From contig NZ_PJRS01000049.1 in the NCBI RefSeq assembly GCF_002858925.1, positions 1 to 64,000 of the forward strand: a DNA stretch of 64,000 nt. Reading direction: 5' to 3'. Shown piece after piece: positions 52,624 to 62,199 of this stretch. Within the stretch, counting starts at the first letter, position 1. Each line of letters begins with the position of its first letter. A program made the translations under genes and the position numbers. The notes under the pieces were generated by a model that had not been told where the DNA came from, made no database searches, and worked only from the letters and a program-made list of their open reading frames with translations. This stretch comes from Caulobacter zeae (lineage in GTDB: Bacteria > Pseudomonadota > Alphaproteobacteria > Caulobacterales > Caulobacteraceae).

Positions 52624-52627
<4 letters not shown>
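51788..52627 (+). CDS. Secreted NTF2-like (SnoaL/DUF4440-type) protein
   Basis: 279 residues from the ATG preceded by AGGAGG. Signal peptide (MLKILPPALIAAAIAGPAIAQ). Two NTF2-like halves seem present: about 30-130 (ERAFAADGLALGIRGSFLKHMADDAIVFAPG...GYYATIWRKGADGVWKWVYDGG) and 165-275 (ASAAYTAVLTSDAWLLGPKGA...HYMHVWQKRAEGWRLIFETL). Function unknown, probably periplasmic. Its stop overlaps the hslU start (ATGA), so it is translated together with hslU although the HslVU protease is cytosolic. Confidence 0.82.
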
Positions 52628-53919
<1,292 letters not shown>

Positions 53920-53922
53920 CCA

Positions 53923-54040
53923 AGATCCTCCCCCCGAAGGGGGAGGCGGCCCGAAGGGCCGGAGGGGGAAGCGGCTGCTGACGCGCCGCTGTCACTTCCC
54001 CCTCAGTCGCTCCGCGACAGCTCCCCCTTCAGGGGGAGCG
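53923..54040. repeat. Palindromic intergenic repeat, family 2, copy c
   Basis: More diverged copy: left arm CCTCCCCCCGAAGGGGGAGG, inner CCCGAAGGGCCGGAGGGGG, right arm CTCCCCCTTCAGGGGGAG. It takes up the first third of the 366-bp gap between hslU and ftsK. Confidence 0.85.
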
Positions 54041-54060
54041 TTTTGTCCCCGTCGCCCACG

Positions 54061-54090
54061 AAGAAAGGCCCGGGCGTCGCCGTCCGGGCC
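54061..54090 (-). terminator. Hairpin with minus-strand terminator layout, no known gene behind it
   Basis: 10-bp stem GGCCCGGGCG (54067-54076) with CGTCCGGGCC (54081-54090), TCGC loop. AAGAAA on its left makes a U-rich tail only for a minus-strand transcript. No minus-strand gene is recognised between here and ftsK at 54286; the remaining 195 bp hold the ftsK promoter and nothing else that I can name. Confidence 0.45.
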
Positions 54091-54285
54091 GTGAAGTCAG
54101 AGGGGATGTTACTAGGGGGATACGGGAGATGAATGCGCGTCCCGCGCGTCCGGTTCCATGAAGCTCTCGTGACGACGTGCGACACTAAGTCTTTGTTTCC
54201 AGAGGCCCCTCGATCCCGATCTCGGTAAACGCCCCTTAACCATCTGGGGCCACAAGGTAGCATTCGAAGTGCTTCGGAGTGGTTC

Positions 54286-56802
54286 ATGGCGCGAGTTGCG
54301 CGGCGATCGAATGTGGAGCTGGTCTGGGAGGCGGTGCGCTACGGCTGGGACCAGCCGTGGACGGCCCGGTTCCGGGGCGGCGTCCTGGCGGTTCTGGGCG
54401 CGGGTCTGCTGCTGTCCCTGGCCACCTATGACGCCTCCGATCCCAGCTTCAACGCCGTCAGCGGCGCGCCGGCCAGCAACGCCCTGGGCGGCGCCGGCGC
54501 GGTAATCGCCGACGTGGTCGTCCAGTCCCTCGGCCTGGCCGGCTGGGTGGCGGCGATCATGATGCTGGTGTTCGGCCTGGCCCGCACCGCCCAGCCCGAT
54601 CCCGACGCTCACCGCCGCGAACTGCGCGTGCGCGCCGGCGTCGGCGTGGCCGGCCTCCTGGCCCTGGCCGGCTTCCTGACCGTTCTGGCCAAGCCCGCCG
54701 TGTGGCCGCTGGCCAAGGGCCTGGGCGGCTTCTGGGGCGACGGCCTGCTAAACCTGCTGGCCGGGATCTTCAGCTTCGCCCACATCCCCGGCGCCCGGAT
54801 CATCGCCGCCCTGCTGCTGCTGGTCGGCGCCGTGATCGGCGTCGGCTACGCCCTGGGCGTGCGCCGCGTCGACCCCGAGAGCGTCCTTTCACTGGTCGCC
54901 CGCCTGACCGCCCCGCGCGAACGCGCGCCCCGCCAGGAACCTGAACCGCAGGCCGCCCGCGCCCCGCGTCCCAAGGCCGCGCCGCGCCGTCCCGTGCGCG
55001 ACGCCATCGACGCCATCGACAACGACGAACCCCAGGCTCCCTCGCCCCGCCGCGCCGCCCGCGCGCCCGCCCCGGTCGAGGACGACGGCGACGGCATGGT
55101 CGTCGCGCCCCAGCCCGCGCCGCGCGCCGGCAAGGCCGCCCGTCCCGCTCCGCCGCCGGTCGAGGACGACGAGGACGACTTCGCGCCCAGCTTCGAGGCC
55201 CGCCCGCTGGCGATCCGCCAGCCCAAGGCCCCGGCCCCTTCCAGCAACCGCGAACAGCGCGAACAGCAGAAGACCTTCGACTTCGAGGAAGACGAGGACG
55301 GCTTCCAGCTGCCGGAACTGGCCATGCTGGCCAAGGCCAAGCCGCGCTCGTCGGAGTTCGACGAGGGCGCCCTGCGCCAGAACGCCCGCCTGCTGGAAAG
55401 CGTGCTGGCCGAATTCGGGGTCAAGGGCCAGATCGACCAGATCCGTCCCGGCCCGGTCGTGACCATGTACGAACTGGTGCCGGCCCCGGGCGTGAAGACC
55501 GCCCGCGTCGTGGCCCTGGCCGACGACATCGCCCGCTCGATGAGCGTGATCTCGTGCCGCGTCGCTGTCGCCCAGGGCCGTAACGCCATCGGCATCGAAA
55601 TGCCCAACCAGCGTCGCGAGACCGTCTATCTGCGCGACCTGCTGTCCAGCGCCGACTACGACAAGGCCAGCTCGATCCTGCCCATGGCCCTGGGCGAAAC
55701 AATCGGCGGCGAGCCCTATATCGCCGACCTGGCCAAGATGCCCCACCTGCTGATCGCCGGCACCACCGGCTCGGGCAAGTCGGTCGGCGTCAACGCCATG
55801 ATCCTGTCGATCCTCTACAAGCTGCCGCCTGAAAAGTGCCGCTTCATCATGATCGACCCGAAGATGCTGGAACTGTCGGTCTATGACGGCATCCCGCACC
55901 TCTTGGCGCCGGTCGTGACCGATCCGAAGAAGGCCGTCGTGGCGCTGAAGTGGACCGTCCGCGAGATGGAGGACCGCTATCGCCGCATGTCCAAGATCGG
56001 CGTGCGCAACATCGGCGGCTACAACGAGAAGGCCAACGAGGCCCTCGAGAAGGGCGAGCACTTCGAGCGGACCGTGCAGACCGGCTTCGACGACGCCGGC
56101 CGCCCGATCTACGAGACCGAGCAGATCCGCCCCGAGGCCATGCCCTACCTGGTCGTGGTCATCGACGAGGTGGCCGACCTGATGATGGTGGCCGGCAAGG
56201 ACATCGAAGGCGCCGTCCAGCGCCTGGCCCAGATGGCCCGCGCCGCCGGCATCCACCTGATCATGGCTACCCAGCGCCCGTCGGTCGACGTCATCACCGG
56301 CACCATCAAGGCCAACTTCCCCACCCGGATCAGCTTCCAGGTCACCAGCAAGATCGACGCCCGCACCATCCTGGGCGAGCAGGGCGCCGAGCAACTGCTG
56401 GGCCAGGGCGACATGCTCTACATGGCCGGCGGCGGCCGCATCACCCGCCTGCATGGTCCCTTCGTCTCCGACGGTGAAGTCGAGGCCGTGGCCAAGTTCC
56501 TTCGAGACCAGGGCATCCCCCAGTACCTGGAGGAAGTCACCGCCGGCGGCGACGAGGAGCAGGAAGAAGCCATCGAGGGCGCCTTCGCCGGCGAGGGGGG
56601 GGCCAACGACCTCTACGACCACGCCGTGGCCGTGGTCACCCGCGACCGCAAGGCCTCGACCAGCTACATCCAGCGCCGCCTGCAGATCGGCTACAACCGC
56701 GCCGCCTCGCTGATGGAGCGGATGGAAAAGGAAGGCGTCGTCGGCGCCGCCAACCACGCCGGCAAGCGCGAGATCCTCGCGCCGCCCCCGCCGCCGCTGT
56801 AG
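54286..56802 (+). CDS. ftsK: DNA translocase FtsK
   Basis: 838 residues. N-terminal membrane domain of about four helices (30-190), a proline/alanine/acid-rich linker (about 205-350), then the motor: RLLESVLAEFGVKGQIDQIRPGP (alpha part), Walker A AGTTGSGKSVGVN (K498), Walker B YLVVVIDEVADLMM, and LATQRPSVDVITG. The C-terminal winged-helix gamma domain (about 770-835, STSYIQRRLQIGYNRAASLMERME) reads KOPS polar sequences. Moves the chromosome termini through the septum during division and activates XerCD. Followed by a strong terminator. Confidence 0.97.
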   Translation: MARVARRSNVELVWEAVRYGWDQPWTARFRGGVLAVLGAGLLLSLATYDASDPSFNAVSGAPASNALGGAGAVIADVVVQSLGLAGWVAAIMMLVFGLARTAQPDPDAHRRELRVRAGVGVAGLLALAGFLTVLAKPAVWPLAKGLGGFWGDGLLNLLAGIFSFAHIPGARIIAALLLLVGAVIGVGYALGVRRVDPESVLSLVARLTAPRERAPRQEPEPQAARAPRPKAAPRRPVRDAIDAIDNDEPQAPSPRRAARAPAPVEDDGDGMVVAPQPAPRAGKAARPAPPPVEDDEDDFAPSFEARPLAIRQPKAPAPSSNREQREQQKTFDFEEDEDGFQLPELAMLAKAKPRSSEFDEGALRQNARLLESVLAEFGVKGQIDQIRPGPVVTMYELVPAPGVKTARVVALADDIARSMSVISCRVAVAQGRNAIGIEMPNQRRETVYLRDLLSSADYDKASSILPMALGETIGGEPYIADLAKMPHLLIAGTTGSGKSVGVNAMILSILYKLPPEKCRFIMIDPKMLELSVYDGIPHLLAPVVTDPKKAVVALKWTVREMEDRYRRMSKIGVRNIGGYNEKANEALEKGEHFERTVQTGFDDAGRPIYETEQIRPEAMPYLVVVIDEVADLMMVAGKDIEGAVQRLAQMARAAGIHLIMATQRPSVDVITGTIKANFPTRISFQVTSKIDARTILGEQGAEQLLGQGDMLYMAGGGRITRLHGPFVSDGEVEAVAKFLRDQGIPQYLEEVTAGGDEEQEEAIEGAFAGEGGANDLYDHAVAVVTRDRKASTSYIQRRLQIGYNRAASLMERMEKEGVVGAANHAGKREILAPPPPPL

Positions 56803-56822
56803 GCGCGGGACATCGGAAAAGG

Positions 56823-56856
56823 AAAACGCCGCGACAGTCGATGTCGCGGCGTTTTT
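56823..56856 (+). terminator. Intrinsic terminator of ftsK
   Basis: 14-bp stem AAAACGCCGCGACA (56823-56836) with TGTCGCGGCGTTTT (56842-56855), 5-nt loop and T-run. Close behind the ftsK stop. Confidence 0.93.
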
Positions 56857-56884
56857 CGTTCTCGCGCCGACCGCTCCCCAAACT

Positions 56885-57024
56885 CGTCATCCCGGCCGTA
56901 GCGCAGCGAAGAGCCGGGACCCAGGGGCCGCCGCGATGCGCCGACGAACGTTCGCAAGCGAACCCTACCGCGGAGCCCAGTCCCCTGGGTCCCGGATAAG
57001 CGCTCCGCGCTTTCCGGGATGACG
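56885..57024. repeat. Palindromic intergenic repeat, family 5
   Basis: CGTCATCCCGG at the left end and CCGGGATGACG at the right end, with inner pairs CCGGGACCCAGGGG / CCCCTGGGTCCCGG. This is a repeat type common between genes in alphaproteobacteria. It fills most of the 263-bp gap after ftsK. Confidence 0.88.
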
Positions 57025-57065
57025 ATGATGGCTCGAACTTTCAAAGCGCCCCGAAGGCGCCGACC

Positions 57066-57344
57066 TCAGACCAGGATGTTCAGCAGCGAACCCGGGCGCA
57101 GGATCTTCTGCGGCTGTTCGGTCGGCGCGGTGAAAGCCTTGGGCGGCACGGTGCGGCGCGCCTGGGGCTCGGTCTGGGTCTGCAACTGCACGGTCATCGG
57201 CGAGGCCGTGGGACGCGCGCTGGTCGCGTCGGTGACCGCCGCCTGGAAGAAGGCCGCCGCGCGCGACTGGCCGGCCGGAGTCACGGCGCCCGACGAGGGT
57301 CGGGCGGCGACGGCGGGCAGGCCGGTGGGACGAACGGTGCTCAT
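57066..57344 (-). CDS. Small hypothetical protein
   Basis: 92 residues, alanine/threonine/proline-rich, no signal peptide or membrane segment. It ends in ILRPGSLLNILV, a hydrophobic tail that looks conserved in nature rather than random, and the codon usage follows its neighbours. I do not recognise a family. It begins 78 bp after the ccmG stop on the same strand and could be the last gene of that transcript. Confidence 0.5.
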   Translation of the reverse strand: MSTVRPTGLPAVAARPSSGAVTPAGQSRAAAFFQAAVTDATSARPTASPMTVQLQTQTEPQARRTVPPKAFTAPTEQPQKILRPGSLLNILV

Positions 57345-57422
57345 GACGCAGTTGATAGCATGGTTAATGCAGAGTGCGCGAGCGTGGTTAACGAGCTTCT
57401 AAGCCGGAAAGTGCGCGACGCT

Positions 57423-57935
57423 TCAACGCAGCTTGAAAACGAGCGCGTCCAGATCCTGCGGCGTGATCGGCCCGGTGTGCTTGGCCACCACTTGGCCCTG
57501 CGCGTCGACCACGAAGGTCTCGGGCACGCCGGTGACGCCGAACTCCACGCCGGCCCGGCCGTCGCGATCGACCAGGCGGGCGGCGAACGGATCGCCCAAG
57601 CGCCCCAGGAACGCCTCGGTATTGGCCGGCGCGTCCTTGTAGGCGACGCCGACCACCCGCACGCCGCGCGCCTTAAGCGCCATCAGCTGCGGATGCTCCA
57701 CCTCGCAAGGCGCGCACCAGGAGGCGAAGAAGTTGACCAGCATCGGCCCGTCGCCGGCGCTGCGGACCGGGGTCGGCGACCCGCTGTCGAGGTCGGGCAG
57801 GGAGAGGGCCGGAACCGGCTTGCCGACCAGCGCGTCGGGGCTGACCTGCGGATTGCGCTTGAGGGCGTAGCCGGCGAACAGCACCGCCAGGGCCGCCAGC
57901 ACGATCAGCGGCGAGAAGGCCAGCCAGCGCTTCAC
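57423..57935 (-). CDS. ccmG: Thiol:disulfide interchange protein CcmG/DsbE
   Basis: 170 residues from a GTG that overlaps the ccmD stop (GTGA). One N-terminal membrane anchor (about 5-25), then a periplasmic thioredoxin fold with active site WCAPC (C74, C77), LVNFFASWCAPCEVEHP, and the cis-proline loop GVPETFVVD. Keeps apocytochrome c cysteines (and CcmH) reduced for haem attachment. Third gene of ccmC-ccmD-ccmG. Confidence 0.94.
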   Translation of the reverse strand: MKRWLAFSPLIVLAALAVLFAGYALKRNPQVSPDALVGKPVPALSLPDLDSGSPTPVRSAGDGPMLVNFFASWCAPCEVEHPQLMALKARGVRVVGVAYKDAPANTEAFLGRLGDPFAARLVDRDGRAGVEFGVTGVPETFVVDAQGQVVAKHTGPITPQDLDALVFKLR

Positions 57936-58099
57936 TGGCGAGCCTGCTTGGCTTCGGCTTGCCGACGCTCGGCCTCGGCGCGCCACCGGCGGGCGACCGA
58001 AAGGCTGTCGGCGATCATCCAGGCGAACACCGCCGCCGTCAGGGCGAAGGCGGGCCAGACATAGACGGCGTACTTGCCGGCGTCGAAATCGAACTGCAC
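57932..58099 (-). CDS. ccmD: Haem exporter subunit CcmD
   Basis: 55 residues read from the sequence, starting at GTG: MQFDFDAGKYAVYVWPAFA, then a single membrane helix (TAAVFAWMIA) and a basic/acidic amphipathic tail ending QAEAKQARQ. The YAVYVWPAF pattern and size are typical of CcmD, the small subunit that helps release holo-CcmE from CcmABC. It lies 4 bp after ccmC and overlaps ccmG by 4 bp (GTGA), which supports it although it is very short. Confidence 0.9.
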   Translation of the reverse strand: MQFDFDAGKYAVYVWPAFALTAAVFAWMIADSLSVARRWRAEAERRQAEAKQARQ

Positions 58100-58103
58100 G
58101 CGA

Positions 58104-58853
58104 TCAGGCCTCCGCCGCCTTCAGGGCCAGGCTGCGCGCCTTGCGCCGCCAGACCAGGGCCCGGATCCGCACCAGCCACAGCGACCCGAACGCCGACAGA
58201 TAGGCCAGCTGCATCAGCAGCATCGGCCAGGCATAGACGACTGGCAGTCGGTTCTCCGGCTTGGCCAGCAAGGTCGAGGAGCCCTGGTGCAGGCTGTTCC
58301 ACCAGTCGACCGAGAACTTGACGATCGGCAGGTTGATGACGCCGACCAAGGCCAGGATCGCCGCGGCGCGGGCCGCCTTCTGCTCGTCGTCGATGGCGCC
58401 GCGCAGGGCCAGATAGCCGAGATAGAACAGCAGCAGCACCAGCACCGAGGTCAGGCGGGCGTCCCACACCCACCAGGTCCCCCACATCGGCTTGCCCCAC
58501 AGCGATCCCGTGGCCAGGGCCAGCACCGTGAAGGCCGCGCCCAACGGGGCGCAGGCCTGGGCGGCCGCGTCGGCCAGGGCGTGGCGGAACACCAGGGCGA
58601 GAAAGCTGGCGATCCCCAGGCACAGATAGACGAACATCGCCAGCACGGCCGCGGGCACGTGGATGAACATCATCCGCACCGTATCGCCCTGCTGGTAGTC
58701 CTCGGGAACCGTGAAGGTCAGGATCAGGCCGACCACCGCAAGCACGCCGGCGATCGCGCCGAACATGGGCGCGGCCCAGCGCGAAAAGGCCATGAACCGC
58801 TCGGGGTTGGCCAGGAAGTCGAACGGGTTCTTGTTGTGGTTGCGGGCGCCCAT
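58104..58853 (-). CDS. ccmC: Haem transporter CcmC
   Basis: 249 residues from the ATG giving MGARNHNKNPFDFLANPERF; the ORF is open 12 codons further. Six membrane helices and the tryptophan-rich haem-handling motif WGTWWVWDARLTS; a conserved histidine is in IHVPAAVLAMF and another in WNSLHQGSS. Loads haem onto CcmE at the periplasmic face. First gene of ccmC-ccmD-ccmG; the matching ccmA-ccmB are at 35.6-36.9 kb, while ccmE, ccmF and ccmH are not in the window. Confidence 0.96.
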   Translation of the reverse strand: MGARNHNKNPFDFLANPERFMAFSRWAAPMFGAIAGVLAVVGLILTFTVPEDYQQGDTVRMMFIHVPAAVLAMFVYLCLGIASFLALVFRHALADAAAQACAPLGAAFTVLALATGSLWGKPMWGTWWVWDARLTSVLVLLLFYLGYLALRGAIDDEQKAARAAAILALVGVINLPIVKFSVDWWNSLHQGSSTLLAKPENRLPVVYAWPMLLMQLAYLSAFGSLWLVRIRALVWRRKARSLALKAAEA

Positions 58854-58902
58854 CGACCTTGACTTAGATCGGCCTGAGGACGCCCGCAATCGTCTCGCGC
58901 GC

Positions 58903-59502
58903 TTACGAGCCCGACTTGCGCTGGATGATCACCCGGCGTTCGCCGAAACCGGGCTTGGGACCCCGGGTCTCGAAGCGGCGGACGGTGACGTTCGGGGCGC
59001 CGGTCACTTCCGGGCCGAGGGCGTCGAAGGCCTTCTTCTGGCTGGGCGTCAGGGCGTTGTAGAAGCTGCGGGTGGCGTCGGCGCGACCCTTGAGGTCGGC
59101 GGCGACCTTGGCCATGCGGTCGGCCTGCTCATCGAGGCGTTCCAGCGCGGTCGGCGGCGCCTTGTCCTTGGCGCTTTCGTCGCGAGCCGGCCTCGGCTCA
59201 GGGCGTTCCTTCGGACCCGTGGCGGCGATGTAGGCCTTCAGCGCGCCGTCCTGGCGGTCGGTCAGTTGCAGCACGTCGCGCAGGCGCTGGGCGCGGGCTT
59301 CCGGATCCTGGTGCATGCGGACCGGCCCGATGCGGTCGCGGAACACCATGTGGTCGAAGCTCGGCGGAGGCGGCGGGGGCTCGGGCGCTTCCGGCGGCGC
59401 AGGCGGCGGCGGCGGAGCGGCGGGCTGGGCCGAGGCGGCGACGACGCCGGCCGCCAGGGCCGCGCCGGCGGCGAGGGTGAGAGACTTCAGGACGAGACGC
59501 AT
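58903..59502 (-). CDS. Spy/CpxP-like periplasmic protein (LTxxQ motifs)
   Basis: 199 residues from the ATG giving MRLVLKSLTLAAG, preceded by GGAG. Signal peptide cut near ASAQ, then a very proline-rich stretch (about 27-48). The rest is helical and charged with two LTxxQ-type repeats, LTDRQ and LTPSQKKAF, the mark of the Spy/CpxP/CnrX group of envelope-stress chaperones and metal sensors. It may buffer misfolded periplasmic proteins. Monocistronic. Confidence 0.82.
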   Translation of the reverse strand: MRLVLKSLTLAAGAALAAGVVAASAQPAAPPPPPAPPEAPEPPPPPPSFDHMVFRDRIGPVRMHQDPEARAQRLRDVLQLTDRQDGALKAYIAATGPKERPEPRPARDESAKDKAPPTALERLDEQADRMAKVAADLKGRADATRSFYNALTPSQKKAFDALGPEVTGAPNVTVRRFETRGPKPGFGERRVIIQRKSGS

Positions 59503-59797
59503 GGCGATCTCCATCGCAAGGGGTGGAAACGAACTGCGGCCTAGGTTGAGGGCGGTTGTGGCGCGAAAATGTCTGAAGATGTGAACAATGTTACACGAAT
59601 GAAGCGTTGCCAGGAGCGCTGATACGAAGTGCATGCAAATCAAGCACTTGATCCTGTTGCTCCAAGGCCTCGACACGCCGTCTTTCGAAAATTTCATGTT
59701 GTGCCGGGCCCTGCTGACAGCCCCTGACACGCAACCGGGCGATATCGAGGCCGCGCCGCCTCTCGCCAGGCGGCCACGGATACGCCATGAGGCCCCC

Positions 59798-60691
59798 ATG
59801 AAACGCGTCGCCTTCCTCGCCCTGATCCTCGCCGGCACGCTGTGGGGCCTCGGCTTTCCGCTGGGCAAGCTGATCCTGCGCGAGACCGACGCGGCCCACA
59901 TGGTGCTGCTGCGCTTCGTGGTCGCCGCCTTGGTCGCCGCCCCCTTCGCCCTGCGGACCAAGGAGGCCCGCGCCCTCTTCAAGTCGCCGGTGATGCTGGC
60001 CTCGGGCGCGCTCTACGGCGTGGCCTTCATGGTGCAGTTTGAGGGCCTGGCCCATGTCAGCGTCACCCTGGCGGCGCTGCTGGTCGGGGCCATGCCGGCC
60101 CTGATCGCCGTCTGCGCCAAGGTCATGGGCGAGAAGGTCAGCCGCGCCTCCTGGATGGGCGTGGGCGCGGCCACCCTCGGGGCGGCCCTGATCGCCGGCA
60201 AGCCAGACGGCGCCGGCTCGCTGCTGGGCGTGGCCCTGTCGCTGGGCTCGCTGCTGATCTTCCTGGCCTGGCTGGTGGTGCTGAAACGCGCGCCCAAGCC
60301 GCCGACGCCGATGGCCATCCCGGCGGTGACGGTGATCGTCGCGGCCTTCACCGTGCTGCCGATCGCGCTGGTCATGCACGGCCCGCCCAAGCTCGACCTG
60401 TCGCCGATCGCCTGGACCAGCGTGCTGGGCCTGGGCGTGCTGTCGACCCTGCTGGCCACCGCCGCCTGGCAGTACGGCTCGTCCCGCGTGGGCAGCGCCA
60501 GCGCCGGGGTGTTCATCAACATCGAGCCCCTGATGGGCGCCTCGATCGGCGTCCTGCTGTTCGGGGACCACCTGACCCTGGCCCTGGCCATCGGCGGCCT
60601 GATGATCATCGCGGGCAGCTTCGTGGTGGTGCTGGGCGAGAAACAGGCCGATCCGGAGAGCCTGCAGGCGACCCCGGCGCCGGCGCCCTAG
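59798..60691 (+). CDS. EamA-family (DMT) transporter
   Basis: 297 residues from the ATG giving MKRVAFLALILAGTLWGLGFPLG; the frame extends 55 codons upstream without homology. Ten membrane helices in two EamA repeats (8-140 and 155-285); SRVGSASAGVFINIEPLMGA in the second repeat is a family hallmark. Exports or imports small metabolites (amino acids, nucleosides) in relatives; substrate unknown. The stop shares CTAG with the convergent DUF2007 gene. Confidence 0.9.
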   Translation: MKRVAFLALILAGTLWGLGFPLGKLILRETDAAHMVLLRFVVAALVAAPFALRTKEARALFKSPVMLASGALYGVAFMVQFEGLAHVSVTLAALLVGAMPALIAVCAKVMGEKVSRASWMGVGAATLGAALIAGKPDGAGSLLGVALSLGSLLIFLAWLVVLKRAPKPPTPMAIPAVTVIVAAFTVLPIALVMHGPPKLDLSPIAWTSVLGLGVLSTLLATAAWQYGSSRVGSASAGVFINIEPLMGASIGVLLFGDHLTLALAIGGLMIIAGSFVVVLGEKQADPESLQATPAPAP

Positions 60692-61116
60692 CCAAACAGG
60701 GCGGCGGCCCAGGCCGCCAGCCCGACCGCCAGGCACAGCCCCGCCACCCCGACCGCCACCGACCGCATCCAGCCACCGCGGCCCTTGCCGCCGAGCAGCA
60801 GGGCGACCGTCGGCCCGAAGGTCGCCGCCAGGGCCAGCGCCGCCCCGGCCTTGGCCGTCGAGGTCACGTCGCCGGACGACGGGGTCTCGGCCAACGCCTC
60901 GCCGCCCCGCAGGTCGGCGATCAGGCGCCGGGCCTCATCGGCGTCGACATCGGGCGTCCATAGCCGAAAGCCGCCCATGGCGATGGTCATCAGATAGTCG
61001 CTGGCGCCCCAGTGTTCGTTCTGGACCAGCACCGGCACGCCCTCGGCCCGCAGCCGCGAGGCGGCGACCTGGGCCTCGACGAGGTCGGCGAAGCGGGCGA
61101 TCTCGGTCAGGCTCAT
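60688..61116 (-). CDS. DUF2007-type protein with C-terminal membrane segments
   Basis: 142 residues. The first 70 (LTEIARFADLVEAQVAASRLRAEGVPVLVQNEHWG...GFRLWTPDVDADEARRLI) match DUF2007, a ferredoxin-like putative signalling domain. Two hydrophobic segments follow (about 88-108 and 117-140). It starts 12 bp after the stop of the next minus-strand gene and so forms a two-gene operon with it. Function unknown. Confidence 0.8.
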   Translation of the reverse strand: MSLTEIARFADLVEAQVAASRLRAEGVPVLVQNEHWGASDYLMTIAMGGFRLWTPDVDADEARRLIADLRGGEALAETPSSGDVTSTAKAGAALALAATFGPTVALLLGGKGRGGWMRSVAVGVAGLCLAVGLAAWAAALFG

Positions 61117-61128
61117 CGACCGGCCTCC

Positions 61129-61584
61129 TCAGCGCGGCTCGGATCCCAGCCGCCACAGATAAAGCTGCCGCGCCGGCGTGCCGACGCGCAAGCCCTCCAG
61201 TTCCTCGCGTTCTGCCTTGGTCAGCTTGAAACGGCTGTAGCCGCGCTGGGCCAGGCAGGTCTCGACCGCTCCGGTCGCTTGCCGCCGCACCTCGCGCCAG
61301 TTGCGGTTCATGTGCAGCTTCTGCTGGTCGGCATAGGCGTACATGGCGTCGAGCCCGCCCGCCGGATCGACAGCCATGTCCATCTCGAACACCACGTCGA
61401 CCAGCGGCAGCTTCACCGGGGCCGCGGTCTCGACATAGTGCAGGCACTCGGCCTCGTCGGTGCGGTACTTCAGGTAGCTGATCCCCGACTTGCCCCAGCT
61501 GTCCTTGCGGGTCGGGGCGGCCTGCGCCGCGCCGGCCAGGGCGGCGAGCAGCAGCATCGACAGCGCGGCGGCCTTGATCGTCAT
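61129..61584 (-). CDS. Secreted hypothetical protein
   Basis: About 151 residues from the second ATG (MTIKAAALSMLLLAALAGAAQA), a clear signal peptide; the first ATG lies two codons earlier. Mature part: WGKSGISYLKYRTDEAECLHY, a DMAVDPAGGLDAM loop and a C-terminal CLAQRGYSRFKLTKAEREEL motif; two cysteines (in AECLH and ETCLAQRGY) could form a disulfide. I know such proteins only as conserved hypotheticals of Caulobacterales. Upstream gene of the DUF2007 pair. Confidence 0.75.
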   Translation of the reverse strand: MTIKAAALSMLLLAALAGAAQAAPTRKDSWGKSGISYLKYRTDEAECLHYVETAAPVKLPLVDVVFEMDMAVDPAGGLDAMYAYADQQKLHMNRNWREVRRQATGAVETCLAQRGYSRFKLTKAEREELEGLRVGTPARQLYLWRLGSEPR

Positions 61585-61680
61585 CGGCAAGCCCTCGGCC
61601 GGTTGATCGCTCGGATACCCATGTTACCGTGACCAGCAACGAAGGAAAGGGCGCCCCGCGTCCGACATGGGAGGCCGCCG

Positions 61681-62199
61681 GTGACCCTCGCCGACCTGAT
61701 GCTCGCCGCGGGACTGTCGCTGGCTATCCAGCCCGTCGCCTCGCCGCCCGTCCAGGCCCCTCCCGCAGCGGCCGCCGTCGACGGCGTCGTCGTCACCCCC
61801 GGCGAAAAGGCCAAGGCCATGCCGCGCTGGGCCCAGAAGGTGCGGGGCGACGGCTGGCCGTTCTTCGCCGCCGGCGAGGACGGGGCGGTGCTGATGTTCG
61901 CCAAGACCGCCAAGGGCAACGACGGCCTGAAACCCCGGGGTCAGGTCTGGGTCCGCCACGAGTTCCGCCAGCCGCGCACCGAAGCCGAGGCGCCGGACGC
62001 GCCGCCCTTCCTGTCCGAAAGGCTGCTCGTCGAGGTCGACTGCACGGCGAACCGCTTCCGCAACGCCGCGGCCTTCCGCTATCCGGCCAACAATCTCGAA
62101 GGCGCCGAGGACGCCTATCGCTTCGAGCAGGACTGGCAGGCCCCGGCCGCCGGGACGCTGGACGCCACGGTGGTCGAGGCCGCCTGCATGACGCCCTAG
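61681..62199 (+). CDS. Secreted hypothetical protein, adhesin-E-like pattern
   Basis: 172 residues from a GTG. A weak signal peptide (LADLMLAAGLSLAIQPVAS), a proline/alanine linker, then a domain with VWVRHEFRQPR, LLVEVDCTANRFRNAAAFRYPANNLEG and a final VVEAACM. The C...RxxAAFRYPxNN pattern resembles surface-adhesin-E-like proteins, where the two cysteines are bridged. The stop is shared with the convergent DUF885 gene as CTAG. Confidence 0.72.
   Translation: MTLADLMLAAGLSLAIQPVASPPVQAPPAAAAVDGVVVTPGEKAKAMPRWAQKVRGDGWPFFAAGEDGAVLMFAKTAKGNDGLKPRGQVWVRHEFRQPRTEAEAPDAPPFLSERLLVEVDCTANRFRNAAAFRYPANNLEGAEDAYRFEQDWQAPAAGTLDATVVEAACMTP

Noticed and set aside
57362..57395. CtrA binding site (TTAA-N7-TTAA) between ccmG and the small ORF
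   Set aside because: Two TTAA half-sites are present but about 20 bp apart, not 7.
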